NCBI GenBank assembly: GCA_007131045.1
Contig: SLRI01000303.1
Coordinates: forward strand, 1-8,990
Direction: 5' to 3'
DNA length: 8,990 bases
From: Rhodospirillales bacterium
GTDB lineage: Bacteria; Pseudomonadota; Alphaproteobacteria; Geminicoccales; Geminicoccaceae
Below the pieces are notes generated by a model. The model was not told where the DNA came from, did not search any database, and worked only from the letters and a program-made list of their open reading frames with translations. Shown in pieces: positions 1 through 7,225 of this stretch (its first letter is position 1; each line of letters begins with the position of its first letter). A program made the translations under genes and the position numbers.

Positions 1-207
1 GGCCACGGGCTCGATGGCCGGGCCCGCGGGCCAGCACCGGTGCGCCGGCCGCAGCCGGACAACGCCACGGGCTTCGTCGTCCATGCGAGCCAGCCCGAGG
101 GGCCGGAGCGGACGGCGCCGTCGCAAGCGCTCGCGGCCTATGCGGCGCGGCTCGCCGAGCGGGTGGTGTTCGAGGGCCCGGTCGCCGCCTTCAGCCTCAG
201 GGTTTGA
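1..207 (+). CDS. 3' end of an unrecognised protein-coding gene (partial)
   Basis: An open frame in phase 1 runs from the window edge to the TGA at 205-207, giving the last 68 residues of a protein whose start lies outside. Nearly every codon in this frame ends in G or C, which matches the sure genes of the window and supports real coding. The visible tail begins with a Gly/Arg/Pro-rich stretch and ends in AAYAARLAERVVFEGPVAAF followed by SLRV. I recognise no family motif in it and assign no function. Its stop lies 11 bases inside the end of dgoA on the opposite strand, so the two genes converge with overlapping 3' ends and no room for an intrinsic terminator between them. It may or may not be related to sugar-acid metabolism. 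Confidence 0.6.
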   Translation, partial: GHGLDGRARGPAPVRRPQPDNATGFVVHASQPEGPERTAPSQALAAYAARLAERVVFEGPVAAFSLRV

Positions 208-841
208 GCGCCCGCCAGGCCTGCACGAAGGCGGCCGCGCGCTCGGCCACCTCGTCCGGACTCATCCCGGGCTTGAACAGGGCGGAGCCGAGGCCGAAGC
301 CTGCGGCCCCGGCGGCGACATAGGGCGCCATGGTCGAAGGCTCGATGCCGCCCACGGGCAGGAGTCCGGTGCCTTTCGGCAGCACCGCGAGCATCGCCTT
401 GACCGCCGCCGGCGGCAGGATCTCGGCCGGAAAGAGCTTGAGCGCATCAGCACCGGCGGCGAGTGCTGCGAACGCCTCGGTCGGCGTCGCCACGCCCGGC
501 ACGCAGGCGAGGCCTCGGGCCTTGGCGGCCTCGATCACGCCGCGATCGCTGTGCGGCATGACGACCAGCTTGCCGCCCGCGGCCTCGAGCCGGGCGACGG
601 CCGTGGGCTCGAGGACCGTGCCGGCACCGATCACGCAGTCGTCGCCGAAGCGCTGCGCCAGGGTTTCGATGCTGCGCAGCGGCTCGGGCGAGTTGAGCGG
701 CACCTCGATGATGCGGAACCCGGCCTCGACCAGTGCGGCACCGATCGCCGGCGCCTCGTCGGGCACGAGGCCGCGCAGGATCGCCACCAGCGGCAGCGCC
801 GCCATGGCGGTTGCGAGTTGCCCGGATGCCGTGCTGCTCAT
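197..841 (-). CDS. dgoA: 2-dehydro-3-deoxy-6-phosphogalactonate aldolase
   Basis: This 214-residue protein belongs to the KDPG/KDPGal class I aldolase family, small TIM-barrel enzymes of about 205-215 residues. It would cleave 2-dehydro-3-deoxy-6-phosphogalactonate to pyruvate and D-glyceraldehyde 3-phosphate in the cytoplasm. Visible family residues are Arg23 in AILRG, Glu46 in IEVPLNSPEP, the GAGTVL loop at 72-77, and Lys135 in ALKLFPAE, the expected Schiff-base lysine. The IEVPLNSPEPLRSI and LKLFPAE wording is that of the galactonate (DgoA) branch rather than the gluconate (Eda) branch, and the dgoK neighbour agrees. The start chosen is the ATG at 841, which overlaps the dgoK stop as ATGA and has GGAG eight bases upstream. 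A longer reading from 874 would add 11 residues unlike the family. Confidence 0.93.
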   Translation of the reverse strand: MSSTASGQLATAMAALPLVAILRGLVPDEAPAIGAALVEAGFRIIEVPLNSPEPLRSIETLAQRFGDDCVIGAGTVLEPTAVARLEAAGGKLVVMPHSDRGVIEAAKARGLACVPGVATPTEAFAALAAGADALKLFPAEILPPAAVKAMLAVLPKGTGLLPVGGIEPSTMAPYVAAGAAGFGLGSALFKPGMSPDEVAERAAAFVQAWRALKP

Positions 842-1740
842 CTGACGATCTCCGCTGCCCGGGCCACCAGCCACTGCCCGCGAAATGCCGCATCGGGGTA
901 GCCCTGGCGATGCTGCAGCTTTGCCAGATCGAGGGCCTGAGCGTAGCGCCGGGCAAGGGTGTCGCTGCCGATCACCAGGACCGAGGCAGGCGCCTCGGCA
1001 TGCCGGGCTTCGGCGATCTCCGTGCCGATCAACAGGCCCGACAGGTAGTCGCGGACCGCTTGCGCCTCGAGGTCGCCCAGGAGCGGCAGGGCGCGGGCGC
1101 TGAACAGCCGGCCGAGCAGGCCGGGGCTATCGAGTGCCACCCGGACGCCGCGGGCGAAGGCGGCATCGTCCGCAGGCCCGGCGGTCATCAGCCGGCCGAG
1201 GATCGAGTGCGCCTCGAGGACGGCGAAGAGCTCGCCGGTGAGGTACGTGCGAAACCGGACGATCCGGCCGCCCTCGACCACCACCCACTTGCTGTGTGTG
1301 CCGGGCAGGACCACGGCCTCGCCCCGGGCCGGGTCGTCCTGGCCGATGATCTGTGTCTCTTCGCCGCGCATCACGTCGGGGATGCCGTCGGGTCCGGTGC
1401 AGCTCAACCCGGTGATGAAGTGGAGCGGCCCGAGACCGGGCGCCTCGAGGCGCCGGATGACGCCGGCCAGGGCCCGCGCATCGGCGGGGCAGGGGAGGTA
1501 GGGCAGCTCCTGCCAGCCCTGGCGGCTGGTGATCATGCCGCTCAGCACGACCGGCAGGCCGGCAGGGGCACCCAGTGCTGCCACCGCAGCCTGCAGCCTC
1601 GCCGCGAACCCGCCGTCGCGGACGGTCATGATCCCGGCATCGGCGGCGTGCTCGGCGAGGACGGCACCATCGGCACCGAGCAGTGCCGCGCGCAGCCGCG
1701 ACGTGCCCCAGTCCACCCCGATCATCGACGGTTCGCTCAC
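838..1740 (-). CDS. dgoK: 2-dehydro-3-deoxygalactonokinase
   Basis: The 300-residue protein matches the DgoK family (about 290-330 residues) throughout. It would phosphorylate 2-dehydro-3-deoxy-D-galactonate with ATP to the 6-phosphate, which the next gene product cleaves. Key stretches are the N-terminal phosphate-binding loop GVDWGTSRLR (8-17), LSGMITSRQGW (66-76), PDVMRGEETQI (121-131), LPGTHSKWV (145-153) and RTYLTGELFAVL (164-175). The start is a GTG at 1738-1740, preferred over the in-frame ATG at 1725 because a strong AGGAG lies five bases before it and because residues 1-5 are normal leader for the family. It is the first gene of a two-gene operon with dgoA (four-base overlap). The galactonate dehydratase gene (dgoD) is not in the window. 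Confidence 0.94.
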   Translation of the reverse strand: MSEPSMIGVDWGTSRLRAALLGADGAVLAEHAADAGIMTVRDGGFAARLQAAVAALGAPAGLPVVLSGMITSRQGWQELPYLPCPADARALAGVIRRLEAPGLGPLHFITGLSCTGPDGIPDVMRGEETQIIGQDDPARGEAVVLPGTHSKWVVVEGGRIVRFRTYLTGELFAVLEAHSILGRLMTAGPADDAAFARGVRVALDSPGLLGRLFSARALPLLGDLEAQAVRDYLSGLLIGTEIAEARHAEAPASVLVIGSDTLARRYAQALDLAKLQHRQGYPDAAFRGQWLVARAAEIVR

Positions 1741-1838
1741 CGGCTCTCCTCTCCCCGATCACGGCTCTCTTGTCGCAGCTCGCGCCCCGCCGATCAATCG
1801 GTGTTGGCCCGGAGCCGCCGCGTGCCTACATCGCCGAG
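1741..1838. promoter_or_regulatory. Divergent intergenic region between dgoK and the M48 protease gene
   Basis: This 98-base gap must hold the promoters of both divergent genes. I see no convincing -35/-10 pair on either strand. It contains a short palindrome, CCGAT-CA-ATCGG at 1790-1801, which could be an operator half-site pair for a galactonate-responsive regulator of the DgoR kind, but arms of five bases are weak evidence. Upstream in-frame extensions of the protease gene cover part of this gap but look non-coding. Confidence 0.4.
1746..1756 (-). promoter_or_regulatory. Ribosome binding site of dgoK
   Basis: Read on the minus strand this purine run is GGGGAGAGGAG. Its AGGAG core ends five bases before the GTG at 1740. 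It decides the start of dgoK, since the alternative ATG at 1725 has no comparable site. Confidence 0.7.
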
Positions 1839-2843
1839 ATGTTCAGAATCGTCCGCGCAGCGCCGCAACCTCGGCCGCGGCTCGTCTTCGATGCCGAGCG
1901 GCGGCGCCGGCACAAGCTGCGCAACGTCCTGCACTCGGTGCTGCTGCTCGGCGGCATGGCCGGCATCCTGTTGCTCGCGAGCTGGAGCCTCTGGGGCTTC
2001 GAGATCGCGGTCTGGGCGATGGTCGGCGGGCTCCTGGGGTTCTTGATGTCGCCCACGGTCGCGCCGGAGTGGGTGATGCGCGCCTATCGCGCCCGGCCAG
2101 TCGACTGGCAGACCTTTCCGCAAGGGGCCGAGCTGGTCGAGACTCTCGGCCGGCGGGCCGGCCTCGAGCGGGTGCCGCGGCTCTATATCCTGCCGTCCTC
2201 GACGCTCAACGCGTTCGCCGTCGGCAGCCGCGGGGATGCGGCGATCGCCGTCACGGTGGGGTTGCTCAGGACCCTCGACTGGCGCGAGTTCGCCGGCGTC
2301 CTGGCGCATGAGATCAGCCACGTGCGCAACAACGACCTCTGGCTGATGGGGCTCGCCGACATGATGAGCCGGTTGACCAGCCTCCTGGCGACGATCGGCA
2401 TCCTTTTGGCTTTCGCTAGCCTGCCGCTCCTGCTCTTCGGCTACCCGCCGGTGCCGCTTTCGACGCTCCTCATTCTGATCACCGCACCGGTGATCGGCAG
2501 CCTGCTTCAGCTCGCCCTCTCCCGCGCGCGCGAGTTCGATGCCGATCTCGAGGCCGCAACCTTGACTCGTGACCCGCCCGGCCTCGCCGCCGCGCTCGAG
2601 AAGCTCGACCGCTACCAGGGCCGCTACTGGGAGGAGATTCTGCTCCCGGGACGACGGATGCCGGAGCCGTCGCTGTTGCGCACCCACCCGCCGACCGAGG
2701 AACGAATCGAGCGGCTGCTGTCACTGCTCGGCGAGGCGGAGAGCCCCCCGTATCCCGAAGGACGGATCGGCCACGGCCTGCCGCCATCGTTCGGCCCGGC
2801 CACGGACCGGCCACGGTTTCGCACCAGCGGCTACTGGTACTGA
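1839..2843 (+). CDS. HtpX-like M48 family membrane zinc metalloprotease
   Basis: The 334-residue protein has the architecture of HtpX-type peptidases. A basic N-terminus (RRRRHKLR, 21-28) is followed by two hydrophobic segments (about 32-71), the zinc motif HEISH (H157, E158, H161) in AGVLAHEISHVRNND, two further membrane segments (about 178-200 and 204-228) and the third zinc ligand Glu232 in SRAREFDAD. LLRTHPPTEERI (279-290) is the usual C-terminal family signature. HtpX proteases cut misfolded or damaged inner-membrane proteins; that role is inferred by family. It is longer than typical HtpX (about 280-300) because of an extended N-terminus and a Pro/Arg-rich tail ending in SGYWY. ATG 1839 is chosen; upstream in-frame codons overlap the dgoK start region and look non-coding. 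The binding site upstream is weak. It is divergent from dgoK and stands alone. Confidence 0.88.
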   Translation: MFRIVRAAPQPRPRLVFDAERRRRHKLRNVLHSVLLLGGMAGILLLASWSLWGFEIAVWAMVGGLLGFLMSPTVAPEWVMRAYRARPVDWQTFPQGAELVETLGRRAGLERVPRLYILPSSTLNAFAVGSRGDAAIAVTVGLLRTLDWREFAGVLAHEISHVRNNDLWLMGLADMMSRLTSLLATIGILLAFASLPLLLFGYPPVPLSTLLILITAPVIGSLLQLALSRAREFDADLEAATLTRDPPGLAAALEKLDRYQGRYWEEILLPGRRMPEPSLLRTHPPTEERIERLLSLLGEAESPPYPEGRIGHGLPPSFGPATDRPRFRTSGYWY

Positions 2844-2870
2844 GGTTCGCGCCGGGGCGGGCCCTTCATT

Positions 2871-2980
2871 TAGAGTTGAGTAGTTGGACAAGTTGTTAAT
2901 CTTCTAATAAATTGTAAATTGTTAAGATAAACTCAATTAAATTCACCTTTAAGTTGTACGTGTTTGTTATAGCTTTACCA
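2871..2980. promoter_or_regulatory. AT-rich regulatory island with four AARTTGT motifs
   Basis: 80 of these 110 bases are A or T, against roughly 30% in the flanking DNA. AAGTTGT occurs at 2890-2896 and 2951-2957, and AAATTGT occurs twice in tandem at 2909-2915 and 2916-2922. TTGAGT (2876-2881) and ACTCAA (2931-2936) form an outer inverted repeat, and TTAATCTT (2896-2903) with AAGATAAA (2924-2931) an imperfect inner one. TpA steps are frequent. In alphaproteobacteria the zinc-finger regulators of the MucR/Ros family bind AT-rich sites before exopolysaccharide genes. A site of that kind is a reasonable inference, not shown by the sequence. Confidence 0.5.
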
Positions 2981-3005
2981 TTTTCGGGCGAATAGCGCAC
3001 TCGCG

Positions 3006-3011
3006 TACAAT
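3006..3011 (+). promoter_or_regulatory. Possible -10 element (TACAAT)
   Basis: TACAAT matches five of six bases of the sigma-70 -10 consensus and lies just downstream of the AT-rich island, which could act as an upstream element. No good -35 is found 16-18 bases before it (only TTCGGG-like sequence), so the call is tentative. If real, it would give an operon leader of nearly 490 bases. Confidence 0.2.
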
Positions 3012-3035
3012 AGCTGGAGGTTTGGCCTGTTCGTT

Positions 3036-3076
3036 GGTGCACACGGGCTCTATACCGTGTCACGCAACAGTGCACC
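3036..3076. repeat. Nested inverted repeats able to form a branched hairpin
   Basis: ACACGG (3041-3046) pairs with CCGTGT (3055-3060) across an eight-base loop. Around it, GGTGC (3036-3040) pairs with GCACC (3072-3076), leaving an 11-base bulge on the 3' side. Alternatively the outer pair extends to the seven-base GGTGCAC/GTGCACC (3036-3042/3070-3076) at the expense of the inner one. No T-run follows, so it is not an intrinsic terminator. It may be a leader RNA structure or an operator. Confidence 0.4.
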
Positions 3077-3117
3077 GCTGGAACGAGAATCGCCGCTTCT
3101 ACAGTCGCTCAGCAGAA

Positions 3118-3139
3118 AACTGTCGTGCTCGTGACAGTT
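3118..3139. repeat. Perfect 7-bp inverted repeat, operator-like
   Basis: AACTGTC (3118-3124) and GACAGTT (3133-3139) are exact reverse complements separated by eight bases. The 22-base span is the size of a typical dimeric repressor site. It could equally be a small RNA hairpin. It is not followed by a T-run. The CTG/CAG spacing is 12, not the 10 usual for LuxR-type boxes. Confidence 0.4.
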
Positions 3140-3505
3140 GACGGCCGATGGTGCTTGCCGGGATGCTGGTTGCGCCCGGCGGGTGGAAGAAGCTCTTCGC
3201 TCGGCGGCCGGTCGGTTGCCCCGATCGCCTGTCGGCAGACTAACTCCGTGCCTCGATTCGGGGGCGAAACCGGCATGGGCGCTGCGGCCCTGGTGCGGTC
3301 GGCGCGGCGGCGCGGCGAACAGCCCGCCCGAGTTCCGCAATTGTGACGCAAGAGATGGTGAAAAACGTCTTTCGGATAAACGGGCCATGATCGATCGACC
3401 CGCACGCCAAGTCTCGACGCTCGACCGGCCCATCCCGCGCCGTGCCACGGCGTCGGCAGCGGCCGGGCTCGCGACGGCTCGACCTTCGGTCCGGCATTGA
3501 GCGCC

Positions 3506-4432
3506 ATGACGCGCCTGCTGCTCACGGGTTCCGCCGGGCTCATCGGTCGTGCCCTGCGCAGGGAGCTCGGCGCGGCCGGCCACGAGGTGGTCGGCTTCGA
3601 CAATGCCGTCTCCCCCTGCCACCCGGATTACGGCGACGTGCGCTCGCCGGTGGCGGTCGCCGCCCGGGCCGCAGGCTGCCGGGGCATCGTGCACTTGGCC
3701 GCGATCGCCCGGGTCGGCAAGAGCGCCGCCGATCCCGGGCTCTGCCGCAGCGTCAATGTCGGCGGCGTGCGCGCAGTGCTCGAGGCCGCGCGCGAACTAC
3801 CGGAGCGGCCGTTCGTGCTCTTGGCGAGCAGCCGAGAGGTCTACGGCGAGCCGGCCCGTCTGCCGGTGCGCGAGTGTGCGCCCATCGCCCCGATCAACGT
3901 CTACGGGCGTTCGAAAGCCGCGGCGGAACGCTTGGTCACCGCGGCGCGGCGCTCCGGCCAGCTAACGCAGATCGTCCGCTACGCCAATGTCTACGGCTCT
4001 ATCGAGGACCATCCCGACCGGGTTGTGCCGGCCTTTACGAGTGCTGCTGCGGGCGGCGGGCCGATGCACGTGCGCGGCGGCGACAACGCCTTCGACTTCA
4101 CCCATGTCGACGATGTCGCCCGCGGCACGGCAGGGCTCATCGAAGCGCTGCTCGCCGGTGAGAGCGAGCTGCCGCCGCTGCAGCTCACGACCGGTGAGCC
4201 GACCACGCTTCGCGAGCTCGCCCGCGATGCGCGGCGGCTCGGCGGCGGCCGTGCCCGGCTGGTCGAGGAGCCCACCGTCGGCGGCACCGTCTCGCGGTTC
4301 TGGGGTGAGCCCGCGGCTGCCCGACGACTGCTCGGCTGGGCCGCCTCGATCACTCTCGAGGAAGGCTTGGCCGCGATGATCGACGGCTTTGCGCAAGCGG
4401 GCGCCGCCGCCGACCGGTCACTAGTGGCTTGA
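3506..4432 (+). CDS. NAD-dependent epimerase/dehydratase (extended SDR family)
   Basis: The 308-residue protein is a short-chain dehydrogenase of the extended (GalE/RmlB-like) type, probably converting a nucleotide sugar for the polysaccharide made by the operon. The N-terminal Rossmann loop is TGSAGLIG (G8, G11, G14), Asp32 in GFDNA fits the NAD-ribose acidic residue, the catalytic set is Ser109 in ASSREVYG, Tyr133 and Lys137 in YGRSK, and the substrate-domain motif DFTHVDDVARG spans 197-207. The length is normal for the family (about 300-340). The substrate cannot be told. The ATG at 3506 is chosen; a TTG at 3497 would add three residues. No good ribosome binding site precedes either. It is the first gene of the operon; the next begins within 15 bases of its stop, or overlaps it if a TTG start is used. 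Confidence 0.88.
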   Translation: MTRLLLTGSAGLIGRALRRELGAAGHEVVGFDNAVSPCHPDYGDVRSPVAVAARAAGCRGIVHLAAIARVGKSAADPGLCRSVNVGGVRAVLEAARELPERPFVLLASSREVYGEPARLPVRECAPIAPINVYGRSKAAAERLVTAARRSGQLTQIVRYANVYGSIEDHPDRVVPAFTSAAAGGGPMHVRGGDNAFDFTHVDDVARGTAGLIEALLAGESELPPLQLTTGEPTTLRELARDARRLGGGRARLVEEPTVGGTVSRFWGEPAAARRLLGWAASITLEEGLAAMIDGFAQAGAAADRSLVA

Positions 4433-4446
4433 GTGGCAGCGCGTCG

Positions 4447-5759
4447 ATGAGCGGGGCAACCTTGCTGCCGATCGCGATCGGCAGCAAGGCGCCACCGGCG
4501 AGCGCTGCGCTGCCGCACGCGCACCTGCAGCCGGGCGTCGCGGTGAGCCTGCTGCCGCTCGTGGTCGTGCTGGTCGCCGCGGTCATCCTCCAGCGCTTCG
4601 CGGTGCCGCTGGCCGCGAGCCAGCTCGGCATCGGCCTGGTGCTCGGCCTCTTGGTCGCGGGCTGGGGGGCACTCAGTGGCCGCCTCATCGTGGCGCCGCC
4701 GCGCTTCGTTCTCTTCTGTGTCGTGCTGGCGGCGGTCATCACCAGCCTGGTCTTGGCCGGGCAGACGTTCTCGCTGCTGTCGCTCGCGATGTTCTGCCTG
4801 CTCTATCTGCCCTTCGTCCTGGTCCTGCCGCTCGGTGCTGCCGACTACCGCCGGCTGCTCGGCCATTTCCAGACCCTGGCGCTGCTCGTCGCCGGCTCGG
4901 CGCTGGTACAGTTTCTGGTGCAGTTCGTGCTCGGCGCTTCCTGGATGTTTCCGTTCGACCGGCTGCTGCCGGAGCCGGTCTTCATCCCGGGCTTCAACAT
5001 GGTGATCGAGCTCGGTGGCGGGATCGTCAAGGCGACCGGACTGTGGCTCCTGGAGCCGTCGCATCTCTCGCAGCTCATGGCGATCGCCATCATCGTCGAG
5101 AGCGCCTGGTTCCGCCGGCCGCTGGTCCTCGCGGCACTCGCCACCGGGCTCTTGCTCGCCTTCTCCGGCACCGGCCTCGTGCTTCTCGCGGTCTTCCTGC
5201 CGGTGCTGCTGATCCGGAGCGGACGGGGCGGCTGGCTCGCGGGTGGCCTGGTCGTCGGCGCCGCGGCGATCTGGGCCTCGGCCGACATCTTCCCGGTCGA
5301 CTACTTCCTCGCCCGCCTCGGCGAGTTCGCCAATCCGCAGGCGAGTGCGTCGATGCGCTTTTTCGGGCCCTATTGGGCGGTGGCCGACGTCTTCGCCGGC
5401 CGGCCCGACCTGTTGCTCACCGGGGTCGGGCCCGGCGGCATGGCCGACGCGGTCTGGCATTTCGATTACGCGGTGCAGGATTCCTCTTGGCTCAAGCTCG
5501 TGGTCGAGTACGGGCTGATCGGCGCCCTGCCGTTCGCGGTCTTCTACGGCTATTGCCTCTTCGTCGGCTGCCCCGACCGCCTGCTGGCCGTCGCCCTGCT
5601 CTTTCAGGTGCTGTTCCTCGGCGGTTTTCTCCTCGGCTACCACGTCCAGTTCCTGCTGCTCGCCCTGGTGGTCTGGCCACGCCTGGAGCAGCCGCCTGTC
5701 GCTGGCGCCGGCCCGATGCCGCGCGACGTCTCCCTGACCTTCGCTGATGGGCCGGCCTG

Positions 5760-5760
<1 letters not shown>
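4447..5760 (+). CDS. Wzy/O-antigen-ligase-like polysaccharide polymerase, polytopic membrane protein
   Basis: The 437-residue protein is hydrophobic almost throughout, with about ten or more predicted membrane segments and a large extracytoplasmic loop in the second half, as in the O-antigen ligase/polymerase (Wzy_C-like) group. The region GVGPGG (326-331) followed by QDSSWLKLVVEYGLIG (from 344) resembles the conserved segment of this group. The HN pair found there in WaaL-type ligases is replaced by DS (D345, S346), which favours a polymerase over a ligase. It would join lipid-linked repeat units on the periplasmic side. The start is uncertain: TTG 4429 overlaps the epimerase stop as TTGA, ATG 4447 is taken here, and GTG 4543 would exclude a 30-bp palindrome and begin just before the first membrane segment. 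The stop overlaps the next start as TGATG. Confidence 0.75.
4460..4489. repeat. Perfect 30-bp palindrome
   Basis: The arm CCTTGCTGCCGATCG (4460-4474) is followed directly by its exact reverse complement (4475-4489), with no spacer and no mismatch. The centre is CGATCGCGATCG. In RNA it would fold to a stem of about 13 pairs with a four-base loop. It lies 28-57 bases after the epimerase stop, inside the polymerase frame if that starts at ATG 4447, or between the genes if the start is GTG 4543. No T-run follows, so it is not a Rho-independent terminator. No second copy is seen in the window. Confidence 0.9.
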
Positions 5761-7211
<1,451 letters not shown>

Positions 7212-7213
7212 AT

Positions 7214-7217
7214 GGAG
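7214..7217 (+). promoter_or_regulatory. Ribosome binding site deciding the GT2 start
   Basis: GGAG lies eight bases before the GTG at 7226. This supports that start over the TTG at 7208, whose nearest purine run (AAGGG, 7191-7195) is 12 bases away. The site falls just after the previous stop at 7209-7211. Confidence 0.55.
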
Positions 7218-7225
7218 CAGCCGTC

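Larger units (their letters stand above)
2844..3505. other. 662-base region without a convincing gene; leader/control region of the polysaccharide operon
   Basis: No open frame here shows the strong G/C third-position bias of the surrounding genes. The first part (2871-2980) is a sharply AT-rich island. Two inverted repeats follow (3036-3076 and 3118-3139). The rest to 3505 is ordinary GC-rich DNA with a mildly AT-richer patch at 3341-3381. No tRNA, terminator with a T-run or insertion-sequence end was seen. Its place, directly before five co-oriented genes, suggests it is the promoter and long 5' leader of that operon. No intrinsic terminator is obvious after the protease stop at 2843. Confidence 0.6.

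Noticed and set aside
2844..2875. GC-rich run after the protease stop as an intrinsic terminator
   Set aside because: GGGCGGGCCC contains only a short GGGCCC palindrome and there is no proper stem followed by a T-run.
3118..3139. LuxR-type quorum-sensing box
   Set aside because: The CTG and CAG half-sites are separated by 12 bases, not the usual 10, and no luxI/luxR gene is in the window.
3016..3141. GGAGG at 3016-3020 followed by a possible 35-codon leader peptide from TTG 3034
   Set aside because: The spacing of 13 bases is too long, the start codon is weak, and the codon choice is not like the genes here. If the TACAAT at 3006 is a -10 element, the site would fall at the transcript start.
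3341..3380. TTGTGA (3341) with GATAAA (3375) as a promoter close to the epimerase
   Set aside because: The spacing is 28 bases, far from the 16-18 required, and no better partner was found for either element.
3138..3500. 120-codon open frame ending just before the epimerase start
   Set aside because: It begins with TTG, has no ribosome binding site, shows little of the G/C third-position bias of real genes here, and its product resembles no family I know. Long open frames arise easily at this GC content.
3050..3694. Minus-strand open frames (up to 214 codons) across the leader and epimerase start
   Set aside because: They overlap a well-supported gene, are rich in Arg/Pro/Ala as expected of shadow frames, and lack any motif.
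3991..5643. 550-codon minus-strand open frame opposite the epimerase and polymerase genes
   Set aside because: Its product is a Gln/Glu/Asp/Arg-rich low-complexity sequence typical of the antisense of GC-rich membrane protein genes; both plus-strand genes have clear motifs.
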